64,000 nt of DNA from Streptomyces acidiscabies (GTDB lineage Bacteria; Actinomycetota; Actinomycetes; Streptomycetales; Streptomycetaceae), in NCBI RefSeq assembly GCF_020010905.1, contig NZ_JAGJBY010000002.1, positions 1 through 64,000 of the forward strand, written 5' to 3'. A program made the translations under genes and the position numbers. The notes below the pieces were generated by a model. That model was not told where the DNA came from, did not search any database, and worked only from the letters and a program-made list of their open reading frames with translations. Positions 24,474 through 34,085 of the stretch are shown piece after piece. How positions within the stretch are numbered: position 1 is the first letter of the stretch; every line of letters starts with the position of its first letter.

Positions 24474-26069
24474 TCAGGACGCCGTCCACGTCTGGTTGTC
24501 CCGCCCGTTGCACTCCCACAGCACAGCCCCCGTCCCGCTCGCGCCGCCGAAGATGTCGACGCACTTCGCGGACTCGGTGGCGACGAGCTGCGTACCGGTG
24601 AGGCGGAAGCGCTGGCTCGCGGAACCGGTGCAGGTGGAGAGCTGGATCTCGGTGCGGTCCTCGGAGGAACCGCCGGCCACGGTCATGCACTTGCCGGCGG
24701 CGCGGGCCGTTCCCTCGGTGAACTGCCAGCGCTGGGAGGCGGAACCGTCACAGGCTGACTGGAAGAGCTGGAGGCCCTCGGTGCCCGCTCCGCTGCTGAG
24801 ACATTTGCCCGAGGCGGCGACGACCAGTGTGCGGCCGGGAGCACTGGGGGAGGGGGAGCCGGCGCTCGGGGCGGGGGCGGTGGCCTTGTTCTCGGGGGCG
24901 GAGTCCTGCTGTCCGCCCGTGGCGGAGGGGGAGGGGGTTGCGGACGGGGCGCGGCTGGGTGTCGGGGAGTCGGACGGTGAGACGGTGGGGGACGGGGACG
25001 ACGGGGCCGGAGACGATGACGGGGCCGGGGTCGTCCCGCCGCCGGGGAGCGGATCGGCCGTCGCGTTCTCCGGCTCCTGGGCGAGGGTGAGGACCAGAGC
25101 GGCCGTGGCGAGTGCGACGACGACGGCTGTCACGGCCAGCAGGAGGGTGCGGCGCCTGGAGCGGTCCTTGCGAGGAGCGCCGAGGCCGGTGGTGACGTCC
25201 AGCTGAGGAGGGCCGGGGTCGGGAGGCACCTGAGTTCGGGCTACAGGCGTACGGTTCTCCGCCGCGGCCAGCAGCAACCGCTCGGCCTCCTCCCCCGACA
25301 GCCGGTCCTCCGGCTTCGGCGCGAGCAGCCCCCGTATCAGCGGCGTAAGACCTCCGGCGTCCCGCACCTCCGGCGGCGGCTCCATCGCGATGGCGTACAT
25401 CGTCTCCGTCACCGACCGCCGCAGGAACGGCGACCGGCCGTCCACGGCCTGGAACAGCGTCGCGCCGAGCGCCCACAGGTCCGCCTCGGGACCGGGAGCC
25501 GCGCCCACCAGCCGCTCGGGAGCCATGAAGTCGACGGAACCGACGAGCTGACCGGTCCGGGTGAGCCCGGGAGTCTCGACGGCCTGGGCGATCCCGAAGT
25601 CGGTGAGGACGACCCGGCCCCCCTCGGTGAGCAGCACGTTCGCCGGCTTCACATCCCGGTGCAGCACCCCCGCGCCGTGCGCCGCGCGCAACGCCGCCAG
25701 CACGCCTGCGCCGATCCTGGCGGCTTCGGACGGTGCGAGCGGGCCCTTCGCGGCGACCAGTTCGGCGAGGGTGACGGACGGGACGTACTCCATGACGATG
25801 ACCGGGCGGCCCTCGTCGTCCACGACGTCGTGCACGACGACGACGTTCGGATGGCTGATCCGCGCCGCGCTGCGTGCCTCCCGCCGGGTCCGCTCGTACA
25901 GCGTCGCCAGCTCGCTCTCGTCGAGATGCGGCTGCGGGTGCAACTGCTTCACGGCGACGACCCGCGCGAGCGACTCGTCCCGCGCCCGCCACACCGTGGC
26001 CATCCCGCCACGCCCGATGCGGTCGAGGACGCGGTACCGGCCGGCGATCAGCCGTCCTTCGTCGGACAC
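24474..26069 (-). CDS. Membrane serine/threonine protein kinase with extracytoplasmic ricin-B lectin domain
   Basis: A 531-residue Hanks-type kinase. The kinase domain (about residues 10-265) has the Gly-loop IGRGGMATVW, the VAVKQL lysine, HRDVKPANVLL catalytic loop, DFGIAQ and APE-like APERL. A membrane helix (about 310-330) is followed by a Pro/Ser/Thr-rich linker (about 340-400) and a C-terminal ricin-type beta-trefoil (about 400-531) with QRWQF, QRFRL and QTW motifs. The lectin is expected to lie outside the membrane and could sense glycans, replacing the PASTA repeats of PknB. GTG start. It is divergent from a STAND ATPase gene (255-bp gap); a functional link is not demonstrated. Confidence 0.92.
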   Translation of the reverse strand: MSDEGRLIAGRYRVLDRIGRGGMATVWRARDESLARVVAVKQLHPQPHLDESELATLYERTRREARSAARISHPNVVVVHDVVDDEGRPVIVMEYVPSVTLAELVAAKGPLAPSEAARIGAGVLAALRAAHGAGVLHRDVKPANVLLTEGGRVVLTDFGIAQAVETPGLTRTGQLVGSVDFMAPERLVGAAPGPEADLWALGATLFQAVDGRSPFLRRSVTETMYAIAMEPPPEVRDAGGLTPLIRGLLAPKPEDRLSGEEAERLLLAAAENRTPVARTQVPPDPGPPQLDVTTGLGAPRKDRSRRRTLLLAVTAVVVALATAALVLTLAQEPENATADPLPGGGTTPAPSSSPAPSSPSPTVSPSDSPTPSRAPSATPSPSATGGQQDSAPENKATAPAPSAGSPSPSAPGRTLVVAASGKCLSSGAGTEGLQLFQSACDGSASQRWQFTEGTARAAGKCMTVAGGSSEDRTEIQLSTCTGSASQRFRLTGTQLVATESAKCVDIFGGASGTGAVLWECNGRDNQTWTAS

Positions 26070-26324
26070 CGTGATTTCCTCATCAGGTCGGGGGAGCGCT
26101 CAGGTCACGCCGGTCAACGCCCTTGCTCTGAGCCCCTGTTGAGGAGCACGTCGCCAGTCGATGGGGGCGATCCTACGGTGGATGTCGTACGCCGTCCGGC
26201 GGTAATGGCAGAGTGCTGAGCACATGGCGTGTGATTGTCTCCTGCCGGGACCGTCCCCGAGTGAGCCGTCCCGGACGGATGGGTAGAGGAATCGCGTCCA
26301 GGGGTGTCGTATGAGAGGCGTCGT

Positions 26325-28271
26325 ATGAGGGTCGAACTTCCGCCGGAGCCCGTGCACTTCGTGAACCGGTATCGGGAACGGGAGCGTGTGGTGAGGGCGG
26401 TGGAGGAGTGGCGGGGGAGCGGTCGGCCGCTGGTGGTGGCGTTCAGTGGGCCGGCGGGGCTGGGGAAGACCGAGTTGGCGCGGCTGGTCGCGCGGACCGT
26501 GCTGGACCGGTATCCGGACGGGGTCCTCACCGTCGACCTCGACGACCATCGCGTGGGCGGCACCCTCGACCCCGGCGACGTCCTCGCCCAGCTGCTGCGC
26601 TCGTTCGGTGTCGAACCCGCCCTGGTGGAACCGCAGTTCAAGGCGCGCTGCCGCCAGTACTGGAACCTCACGGCGGACAGACGGTTCGTGCTGCTCCTCG
26701 ACAACGCCCGGTACGCCTCGGAGGTCGTCCCCCTCCTGCCCGCGTCCGGCGCGTGTGCCGTCCTCGTCGCGAGCCCCGGCCCGCTGTACGGCCTGGAGGA
26801 CGGCGCCGCCGTCGACCTCGCGCTGCCCCCGCTGGACGAGGACGCGGCGACGCAGCTCCTCGAACTCGTCGCCAGGGACCCGAGGTTGGCCGAGGACCCC
26901 GAGTCCGTACGGGCCCTCGTCCACCTCTGCGACGGCCTGCCCGCCGCGCTGCACGTCGCGGGCAACTGGATCCGCGCGCACCGCCTGCGCCCGCTCGCCC
27001 GCCTGCTCCCCGAACTGCGCGGTGAGTGGGACGAGAAGGGAGTACCCGGCGTCGAGCGCGTCTGGGACACGGCGTACGGCGGACTTTCGCACCCCGCGTC
27101 CCTCCTGTACCGCCTGCTGCCCCACCACCCCGGCCCCACCTTCACGCCGGCCTCCGCGACCGCGCTGCTCGGCCTCGGCGAGGACGCGTGCCACGCCGCG
27201 CTGGAGGAACTCCACCGGGCGGGGTTGCTGAACCTCGACGAGGGCACGCGCCTGCGGTTCCCCGGGCCGCTGCACGCGCACGCGCTGCGCCGGGGCCGCG
27301 CGGACGGCGAAGAGACCGACGCCGGCCGGGTGCGGGTCCTGCGGTGGTACGTACGGCAGGCCCAGCGGGCCGATCTCCTCGTCGCCGGGCGGCGGTTGAC
27401 CGTCGGCGACACCTTCCCGGCGCTGCCGGACACGCCGGACGCCGAGGTCGACGCCGACTGGCTGTACGGCGAGCGGCACGCCCTCTTCGCGTGTCTACGG
27501 CTCGCGCACGCAAGGGAGTTGGACGCCGAGGCGGTCGCGCTCGCCGAGCCCGTCTGGACGTACGCGCTCGACCATCCCCACCAGTCCGACGTCGTCGAGG
27601 CGTTCCGGCTCGCCGTCGACTCCGCCGTACGGCATGGGGCGCGGGCCGACTGGATCGTCCGGACGCGGCTCCAACTCGCGCGCCCGCTCTGGGAGTCGGG
27701 GCAACTCGACGAGGCCGGGCGGGAGCTGGACGCGGCCGAGGCGGCGGCGGGGCTGCTCGGGGACGGGGACGCCAGACTCCGGGGGTCTGTCGCGGAGTCC
27801 AAGGGGATGCTGTTGGGAGTGCGGGGTGAATGGGGGGCCGCTGTGCGGGAGTTCGAGAAGTCGCTCGCCATCCATGCGGCTGTGCCCAATCCGTACGGTG
27901 TGCTGCTCCAGACCTATCGGATCGGTGAAGCCCGGGCGTGGCTGGGGGAGTTGGAGATCGCCCGGGAGTTGCTGACCGAGGCTCGCGCGGCGGCGGTCGA
28001 GCAGAAGAGGGAGCGGATCGCGGCGCGGATCTCCTTCGCCCTGGGGGGAGTTGTGCTGCGGCTCGGGGAGGTCGACGAGGCTCGGGAGCTGTACGAGGGG
28101 GCGTTGGGGCGGGCTCTTCGGCGCGGGTCCCAGTCTGAACAGGCGCGGGTGCATGGGGCGTTGGCGGAGTTGGAGGCGGGTGCCGGGCGGGAGGCGGAGG
28201 CCGCTGGGCATCGGGAGGCCGTGGAGAAGATCAGGCGGAAGAACGGGATCAGCCCAAAGTCCGCACCGTGA
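26325..28271 (+). CDS. STAND/NB-ARC-like ATPase with tetratricopeptide-like C-terminus
   Basis: A 648-residue signal-transduction ATPase. The N-terminus lacks an HTH and begins with an AAA/NB-ARC module: VAFSGPAGLGKTELARLVAR (Walker A), VLLLDNARYASEV (Walker B region) and LVHLCDGLPAALHVAGNWI, the GLPLA-like motif of NB-ARC/AfsR-type ATPases. The C-terminal 300 residues are helical repeats (AEPVWTYALDHPHQSDVV, AREFE..., GEWGAAVREFEKSLAIHA) typical of TPR sensors. ATG at 26325 is preferred over a GTG 21 bp upstream. The family includes SARP regulators without their DNA-binding part and defence-related STANDs; neither role can be proved here. It lies between the kinase-lectin gene and a glycosyltransferase-like gene. 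Confidence 0.83.
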   Translation: MRVELPPEPVHFVNRYRERERVVRAVEEWRGSGRPLVVAFSGPAGLGKTELARLVARTVLDRYPDGVLTVDLDDHRVGGTLDPGDVLAQLLRSFGVEPALVEPQFKARCRQYWNLTADRRFVLLLDNARYASEVVPLLPASGACAVLVASPGPLYGLEDGAAVDLALPPLDEDAATQLLELVARDPRLAEDPESVRALVHLCDGLPAALHVAGNWIRAHRLRPLARLLPELRGEWDEKGVPGVERVWDTAYGGLSHPASLLYRLLPHHPGPTFTPASATALLGLGEDACHAALEELHRAGLLNLDEGTRLRFPGPLHAHALRRGRADGEETDAGRVRVLRWYVRQAQRADLLVAGRRLTVGDTFPALPDTPDAEVDADWLYGERHALFACLRLAHARELDAEAVALAEPVWTYALDHPHQSDVVEAFRLAVDSAVRHGARADWIVRTRLQLARPLWESGQLDEAGRELDAAEAAAGLLGDGDARLRGSVAESKGMLLGVRGEWGAAVREFEKSLAIHAAVPNPYGVLLQTYRIGEARAWLGELEIARELLTEARAAAVEQKRERIAARISFALGGVVLRLGEVDEARELYEGALGRALRRGSQSEQARVHGALAELEAGAGREAEAAGHREAVEKIRRKNGISPKSAP

Positions 28272-28296
28272 GGGCCCGCAGCTGAAAGGGGCCCGG

Positions 28297-29907
28297 TCAT
28301 ACGGGCGTTGCGGCTTCGGCCTCGGTCGCTCGTCGTACTCGTACCGTGAACTGCCGTTCCCCCACCAGGCAGTTGAACTCCACCGGCTCACCGTCCCAGC
28401 CGTTCGACCACACGTGTGCCGCCGACACCGCGACCGCCGGGTCGACGTACGTGATGCGGCCGGGGGCCTCGGTGTGCGGCTCTATCCGTACCACGTACGG
28501 GAGTTCGCGGTCCCGGAACCTCAACAGGCCCTCGCCGGTGGGGTGGACGACCCCGGCGGTGCGGCAGCCGGGGTACTCGTCCAGGGCGTGGCGGGTCCAG
28601 CCGTCGGACGTCCAGGTCGGGGCGCCGGGGAGGGGGCGGCGGTACAACACCCCTGCGGAACGGGTGAGTTGCTCGCTCGACGTGCCGTGTTCCGCCGCGA
28701 GGTGGTGGCCCGGCGGGCCGAGGCCGACGGGGTGGCGGGCGATGCGTACGCCGGTGGGGGTGAGGCCGGCGTGGGTGTCGAAGGCCGTCGGGAGACGGAG
28801 GGACGGGGCGGGGTCGGGGAGGAGGCGGACCCGGGGCACCGAAGGGGGCGGGGCGAGGTCGAGGAGGGCGTACAGCTCGGCGCGCAGGCGGTCCAGGGCG
28901 TGGCCCTGGTGCGCGAACGCGGCTTGTGTCGCTGGGAGGGTGGCGCCGGGGCGGTAGGCGCGGAGGGCGGCCGGGAGCGTCGTACGGCTCAACTCCGGTA
29001 CCGCGCGCAGGAGTACGTCCATGGGGCTGCCCGGGATCAGCTCCGGGCCGCCGTCCGTCGCCGCGAGGACCGGGCGGTCTCCCAGGGATGCGAAGTACAG
29101 GGCCGTCGAGCCGTGGTCGGTGACCAGCGCGTCGGCGGCGATCAGGGTTGACGCCCACTTCTCGCGGGGCGCGGCGAGGATCATGCCCGCGTCGAGGGCG
29201 GGGGAGAGGCGTTCGGTGAGGTCGTACGTGCTGAGGCGGCTGTGTTCGTTGGGGTGCACGATCAGGGCCAACTGGTACTCGTCGTACGGGAGTTGGGCCG
29301 CGAGTTCGGCGGGGAGGTCCGGGTGGCGGGCCAGCAGGGACTCCTTGCCCCAGGTCGAGGTCAGGGCGAGGAGGGTGCGGGAGCCGGTGCCGAGCGCCGC
29401 GCGGTAGCGGTCGCGCAGGGGGCGGGAAGCCAGGAGGCGTTCGAGGGTGGGGTCTCCTACGACGCCGGCCCGCCTGGCCGCGTGCGGGTCGGCCGAGGCG
29501 AGGCGGGTGACCTGGCCGGGGTGGGCCATGGCGTGCAGGGCGATCGGGGCGCGGCTCAGGTAGGCCGGGTCCAGTCCCGACGCCGAGTCCGCCGAGCCCT
29601 CCTCGCGGATCGTCTTGCTGAACCCCGCGCCGTGCGGCAACAGCACGTGCGTACCGCTCAGTTGGCCCAGCTCGCCCTTCGGGCTGGCGGTGACGACAAG
29701 CTCGTACACCTCCTTGCGGGCCTGCTCCCACGGGACGGTCCGGCCGCCCAGGGCGTCGACGACGGCCAGCGCGTCCACGCCGAAGTCCGAGCCGGGGACG
29801 AGGGTGAAGCAGCGCGTGATCCTGGAGTCACCGGCGAAGACCGGGACGACATCCAGGAGCCGGTACAGGGCGACCGCGGAGCGGGCGGCGAACAGCACCC
29901 TCGTCAT
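28297..29907 (-). CDS. GT-B-like (CDP-glycerol transferase-like) protein of unknown substrate
   Basis: A 536-residue protein with no secretion signal. Residues about 1-350 look like a GT-B/TagB-TagF type fold: LLPHGAGFSKT resembles the HG(T/A) loop, VHPNEHSR corresponds to the conserved HP region, and IAADALVTDHGSTALYFASLGDRPVL matches the terminal 'TDYSS' motif of CDP-glycerol glycerophosphotransferases. The C-terminal about 170 residues are a separate domain of unknown type. In Streptomyces such proteins are usually annotated as hypothetical, sometimes wrongly as translation initiation factor. It is convergent with the STAND gene (25-bp gap). A role in teichoic-acid-like or glycan synthesis is an inference from fold only. 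Confidence 0.7.
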   Translation of the reverse strand: MTRVLFAARSAVALYRLLDVVPVFAGDSRITRCFTLVPGSDFGVDALAVVDALGGRTVPWEQARKEVYELVVTASPKGELGQLSGTHVLLPHGAGFSKTIREEGSADSASGLDPAYLSRAPIALHAMAHPGQVTRLASADPHAARRAGVVGDPTLERLLASRPLRDRYRAALGTGSRTLLALTSTWGKESLLARHPDLPAELAAQLPYDEYQLALIVHPNEHSRLSTYDLTERLSPALDAGMILAAPREKWASTLIAADALVTDHGSTALYFASLGDRPVLAATDGGPELIPGSPMDVLLRAVPELSRTTLPAALRAYRPGATLPATQAAFAHQGHALDRLRAELYALLDLAPPPSVPRVRLLPDPAPSLRLPTAFDTHAGLTPTGVRIARHPVGLGPPGHHLAAEHGTSSEQLTRSAGVLYRRPLPGAPTWTSDGWTRHALDEYPGCRTAGVVHPTGEGLLRFRDRELPYVVRIEPHTEAPGRITYVDPAVAVSAAHVWSNGWDGEPVEFNCLVGERQFTVRVRRATEAEAATPV

Positions 29908-30014
29908 GCCGGGGTTTTCGCAGGTGGGGAGGGGCTCCGGGGGGCCTGCGAGGACGGTGGCATGAGTCGATCGTAACCCTCACCCTCGCGGCGGAGATCG
30001 GGAAAGATGACCGC

Positions 30015-30473
30015 ATGAGCGAATGGGGAGTCGCCCTGATAGCCGCGGGTTCCGCGGTCGCGGGCAGCATCGTCACCGGTTGGTACGCCCGCGGCGCCGG
30101 CATCCGGCAGGCCGAGGCGGCGCGGCACGCGGGGGACCGCCAAGCCGAGGCGCTCCTGGAATCCGTACGGATCACGGTCCGCGCGGACGCCGAGCAGCGC
30201 GCCCGCGCCGAACGCCGCCGCGTCTACGCGGAGTTCCTCGCGGCGGCGGAGGCGAGGATCCTCACGGAGCGGACGGGGCGGGGCGGCGCCGAGGACGAGG
30301 CGGCGTTCCAGCGGGCCCTCGGCCTGATCCTCCTCGAAGGCCCGGCGCCGGTCGCGGAGGCGGCCCGGGGGATCGCCGGGGCCTTGCGTGGGCATGTGTC
30401 GCCGGACGAGTTGGAGGGGGCGAAGTCGGCGTTCATCGGGGCGGCTCGGGAGGCTTCGGGGGGTACGGGGTGA
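30015..30473 (+). CDS. Membrane-anchored coiled-coil protein, hypothetical
   Basis: A 152-residue protein with a single N-terminal membrane helix (MSEWGVALIAAGSAVAGSIV) and a long helical, charged region (RQAEAARHAGDRQAEALLES...) that is likely coiled coil, followed by a second helical segment with EGAKSAFIGAAREA. Similar short proteins occur singly in many Streptomyces genomes and have no assigned function. ATG start; the divergent GT-B-like gene begins about 105 bp upstream. I infer a peripheral envelope role only from the membrane anchor. Confidence 0.7.
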   Translation: MSEWGVALIAAGSAVAGSIVTGWYARGAGIRQAEAARHAGDRQAEALLESVRITVRADAEQRARAERRRVYAEFLAAAEARILTERTGRGGAEDEAAFQRALGLILLEGPAPVAEAARGIAGALRGHVSPDELEGAKSAFIGAAREASGGTG

Positions 30474-30744
30474 CGGTGGCCGGAGGGGGCTGCGGGCTGC
30501 GGATGGCGTGACCGGGCGTCCGGCGGTGACCGGCTGGCCAGCGCGACCGGCCGGCCCCAGCCACCCGCCGTATCCGTACTCGAATCCGCCCCCGATCCAA
30601 ACCCGTGCAAAAAGGAGGTAAAGCAACCCACTCGTCCGACAACGCGCGCCCTTGAGGCAACATCTTGGTGAACGGTCGGCGCCGATGGTGAGAATGGGTG
30701 CCCGGCCGGCCGGGAACAGGGACGTGGAACAGGGGAGTGCAGCC

Positions 30745-31638
30745 GTGGTGGAGCCGAGGATCGCGGTTGCCGTGGTGACGATGGGGAACCGGCCCGACGA
30801 GGTCGACGCCCTGCTGGAGTCCGTGGCGAAGCAGAGCCTCGCGCCCGCGCGGATCGTGATCGTGGGGAACGGCTGCCGGCTGCCGGAGTTCACGGACCGG
30901 CTCGCTCTTCCGGGTGAGGTCACGCTGATCGAACTGGACGAGAACCTGGGCTGTCCGGGTGGCCGCAACGAGGCGCTGGCGCGGCTGCGGGAGTTCGGTG
31001 ACGTGGACGTCGTCGTGGATCTCGACGACGACGGCCTGCTGCCCGACCCCGACACCCTGCGCGGCGTACGGGACCTGTTCGCCGCGGACGACGAGCTCGG
31101 CATCGTCGGCTTCCGCATCGCGGACGAGCACGGGGAGACGGCCCGCCGCCATGTCCCGCGCCCCGGGAATCCGGACCCCATGGACGGCGGGTACGTCACC
31201 GGGTTCCTCGGCGGCGGGCACGCCCTCAGCATGCGGATGCTCGCGCAGACCGGCGACTGGCCCGCCGAGTTCTTCTTCGCGCACGAGGAGACGGACCTCG
31301 CGTGGCGGGCGACCGACGCGGGCTGGAAGATCCTCTACGCCCCCGAGCTGCTGCTCCAACACCCCAAGACGTCCCCCGCGCGGCACGCGATCTACTACCG
31401 GGTCACCGCCCGCAACCGCGTCTGGCTGGTCCGCCGCAACCTCCCCCTCCCGCTGATCCCCGTCCACCTCGGCATCTGGCTCGCGGTCACCCTCCTGCGC
31501 ACCCGCTCCCTCGCGGGCCTGCGCGCATGGTTCGCGGGCTTCGCGGAGGGCGTCCGCCAGCCGGCGGGGCCACGGCGGCCGATGCGGTGGCGGACGGTGT
31601 GGAAGCTGACGAGGCTGGGCCGCCCGCCGATCATCTGA
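30745..31638 (+). CDS. Family 2 glycosyltransferase (GT-A fold)
   Basis: A 297-residue protein with a GT2 fold: VAVVTMGNRPDEVDALLESV at the N-terminus, the DDD motif in VVDLDDDGLLPDPDTLRG (metal/nucleotide-sugar binding), and the ED-like acceptor segment FFFAHEETDLAWRATDAG. The C-terminus has a hydrophobic helix region (LIPVHLGIWLAVTLL), so it is probably membrane-associated. GTG at 30745 (GTGGTG) follows GGGGAG; the frame remains open upstream, with an ATG at 30685 and a TTG at 30652 as alternatives. A very strong AAAGGAGGT at 30611-30619 is not next to any start. Sugar and acceptor are unknown. Confidence 0.85.
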   Translation: MVEPRIAVAVVTMGNRPDEVDALLESVAKQSLAPARIVIVGNGCRLPEFTDRLALPGEVTLIELDENLGCPGGRNEALARLREFGDVDVVVDLDDDGLLPDPDTLRGVRDLFAADDELGIVGFRIADEHGETARRHVPRPGNPDPMDGGYVTGFLGGGHALSMRMLAQTGDWPAEFFFAHEETDLAWRATDAGWKILYAPELLLQHPKTSPARHAIYYRVTARNRVWLVRRNLPLPLIPVHLGIWLAVTLLRTRSLAGLRAWFAGFAEGVRQPAGPRRPMRWRTVWKLTRLGRPPII

Positions 31639-31822
31639 ACGCCGGTCGAATGGACGCGGGTTGGCTGGACGGCGGTCGGCTGAGCTCTCGGCGTTCGCGC
31701 CCGGCCCGTACGAGCCCCGGGCATTCGCGCCCCCGCCGCCCGATGCCCCGCCCCCCGAGGGCCGTCCGCCGTGTCGGGGCGGCCGGTGTTCGGTCACCCG
31801 GCGGGCCGTTCCCGCTCCCCCC

Positions 31823-33511
31823 TCACTTCGCGTCCGCATAGCACTCCACCACCGCCGTGCTGAACGGGAACCTCACCGGCGTCTCCCCGAACGTCAGCCG
31901 GGCCGCCAGCATCGACGCCTCCCGGATCGCCGACACCACTGCCTCCGCCTCGTCCTCGGGACAGTGCACGATCACCTCGTCGTGCTGGAAGAAGACCAGT
32001 TCCGCCGCCATTCCCGCGCACGCCTGCCGGAGGGCGGCCAGCAGCAGGAGGGCCCAGTCCGCCGCGCTGCCCTGGACGACGAAGTTGCGGGTGAAGCGGC
32101 CCCGCGCGCGGGCGTTGGTCGAGGCGTAGCCCGGCACCCAGGCCGACGGGGACTCCTCGACCGGGATGCCCGCCTCGTCCCCTGTGCCCTCCGCGTCCTC
32201 GCCGGTCGCCGCGGGCGGGCACGTACGGCCCAGCCACGTGCGCACCAGCCGGCCCTCCTCGCCCGCGCGGGCCGCCTCGTCGACGTACTCCACCGCGCGC
32301 GGGAAGCGGCGGCGCAGGGCTGCGAGATTCTTGAGGCCGTCGCCGGAGGTCTGGCCGTACACCGCGCCGAGGACGGCGAGTTTGGCCTGGTCGCGGTCGC
32401 CGGAGAAGGCGCGGTCGGACACCTCCTGGTACAGGTCGCTCGCCCGGCCCGCGACCTCCATCAGCCCGGGGTCGCGGGAGATCGCGGCGAGGATCCTCGG
32501 CTCCATCTGGTCCGCGTCCGCGACGACGAGCCGCCAGCCGGGGTCCGCGACGACCGCGCGCCGGATCACCTTCGGGATCTGGAGCGCGCCCCCGCCGTTC
32601 GTCACCCAGCGCCCCGTGACCGTGCCGCCCGCGAGGAATTCCGGGCGGAAGCGGCCGTCGCGGACCCAGTCCTGGAGCCAGCTCCAGCCGTGCGCCACCC
32701 AGATGCGGTACAGCTTCTTGTACTCGATCAGCGGCGCCACGGCCGGGTGGTCGATGGTCTCGATCTCCCACCGCCGGGTCGACTTGACCTTGATCCCGGC
32801 CTGCGCGAACGCCTTGACGACGTCGGCGGGGAGGTCGGGCCGTACGCGCCTGCCGAACGCGGCGGAGACCTGGTCCGCGAGTTCGGCGAGGCGGCGGGGT
32901 TCGCCGCCGCCCGCGTACCGCTCGCCGAGCAGTTCGCCCAGGACGCTGCGGTGGACGTCCGCGCGCCAGGGCAGCCCCGCCGCGTTCATCTCGGTCGCGA
33001 CGAGCGTCCCCGCCGACTCCGCCGCCGTCAGCAGGCGCATCCGCGCGGGGTGCTCCGCCAGGTCGTGGCGGCGCATCTGGTCCCGGTACACCTCCACGAG
33101 CTCCCCGACCGAGAGCCGCGCGCGGGCCTCGCCCGGCTCGAACAGGGAGGGCTGGGCGCCCGGCTCTACGGCCCGTACGGGCAGGTCAGCCGGTACGGCG
33201 GTGCCCCGCAAGCGCGCGAGCGCGGCCCACGCCGACTTCGGCGACCCGAACCTTCCCTCGTGCCCCAGCAGCAGGTTCTCGGCGACCTCCACGTCGTAAC
33301 ACCGCTCCACGCGGGCGCCTGCGGCGACGACCCCCGCGTACACCTCCGCGCTGCTCCGCCACACCCACCGCCCCACGTCCCCCCGCTTCCGCACGGCCTC
33401 CCCCACACTCGCCTCCCGCACGACGTCCCCCGTCAGCACGCCGTCACCCCCGAGGGGGGCGACCTCCACGCCACCTCCCTCGCCCGGCACCAGAACCCAG
33501 CGATCACTCAT
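31823..33511 (-). CDS. DNA polymerase I-like 3'-5' exonuclease/polymerase (no 5' nuclease)
   Basis: A 562-residue protein with the Pol I polymerase core: the ATGRWVTNGGGALQIPKVIRR segment matches motif A region (LQ-IP), ADADQMEPRILA carries the first catalytic Asp, DLYQEVSDRAF and KLAVLGAVYGQTSGDGL are the O-helix region, and VFFQHDEVIVHCPEDEAE is motif C (HDE). The N-terminal 200 residues are a degenerate 3'-5' exonuclease-like region and there is no 5' flap nuclease domain. It therefore differs from the replicative PolA and resembles the second, shorter PolA paralogue of Streptomyces (bifunctional 3'-5' exonuclease/DNA polymerase). ATG at 33511 gives the natural N-terminus MSDRWVLVPGEG. Confidence 0.88.
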   Translation of the reverse strand: MSDRWVLVPGEGGGVEVAPLGGDGVLTGDVVREASVGEAVRKRGDVGRWVWRSSAEVYAGVVAAGARVERCYDVEVAENLLLGHEGRFGSPKSAWAALARLRGTAVPADLPVRAVEPGAQPSLFEPGEARARLSVGELVEVYRDQMRRHDLAEHPARMRLLTAAESAGTLVATEMNAAGLPWRADVHRSVLGELLGERYAGGGEPRRLAELADQVSAAFGRRVRPDLPADVVKAFAQAGIKVKSTRRWEIETIDHPAVAPLIEYKKLYRIWVAHGWSWLQDWVRDGRFRPEFLAGGTVTGRWVTNGGGALQIPKVIRRAVVADPGWRLVVADADQMEPRILAAISRDPGLMEVAGRASDLYQEVSDRAFSGDRDQAKLAVLGAVYGQTSGDGLKNLAALRRRFPRAVEYVDEAARAGEEGRLVRTWLGRTCPPAATGEDAEGTGDEAGIPVEESPSAWVPGYASTNARARGRFTRNFVVQGSAADWALLLLAALRQACAGMAAELVFFQHDEVIVHCPEDEAEAVVSAIREASMLAARLTFGETPVRFPFSTAVVECYADAK

Positions 33512-33694
33512 ACGCCGAGTGTGGCAGGCGGGACTGACAACGCCGTGAAATGGGTGGTAACGGTAGAAAAGGGGGCGTCGGGTGGGTGGGGTGGAGATAC
33601 GGACGGCGCTCCGTCGAGGGGCGCGAGGTCGGGTGGCCGTCGCTGGGCGCGGAGGGGGCGACTGTCCTGAGGGGGCAAGTGCCCGAGGGGGCGT

Positions 33695-33814
33695 GCCCGA
33701 GGCGACTGGCCCCGAGGTGACCGGCCCTGAGGCGGCCGGGTCCGAGGTGACCGGCCCGGAGGTGACCGGCCCGGAAGTAACCGGCCCGGAGGTGACCAGG
33801 GTCGAGGTGACCGG
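33695..33814 (+). repeat. 15-bp tandem repeat array (about 8 units); rest of 33512-34085 has no supportable gene
   Basis: Eight contiguous 15-bp units resembling CCCGGAGGTGACCGG lie in a gap without a convincing gene. A 106-residue plus-strand frame (33582-33902) would read them as TGPEV repeats, but it has no domain or start-site support. After its stop, the same frame continues with a peptide (ADAEAIGEYLKAEATSLTSE) that looks protein-like and may be a gene remnant. Confidence 0.65.
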
Positions 33815-34085
33815 GGCCCGAGGCGGCCTGCGTCCGAGGCGGCCAGCGCCCGAGGATGCCTGCGTCACGACTCTCGCCCGTGCCGAGGAAGCCGAGGCAT
33901 AGGCCCTTGCCGATGCCGAGGCCATCGGCGAATACCTCAAGGCCGAGGCCACCAGCCTCACCAGCGAGCTTGCCGCGACAGCCGTCCCCGGCATCCCCGC
34001 CCTCAGCAGCTCCGTACCGACCCGGCCCGGACGAACCCCCGGCCCGCCCCGAACCAGCCCGCCCCGTCCCCGGCCGCCCCTCCGG

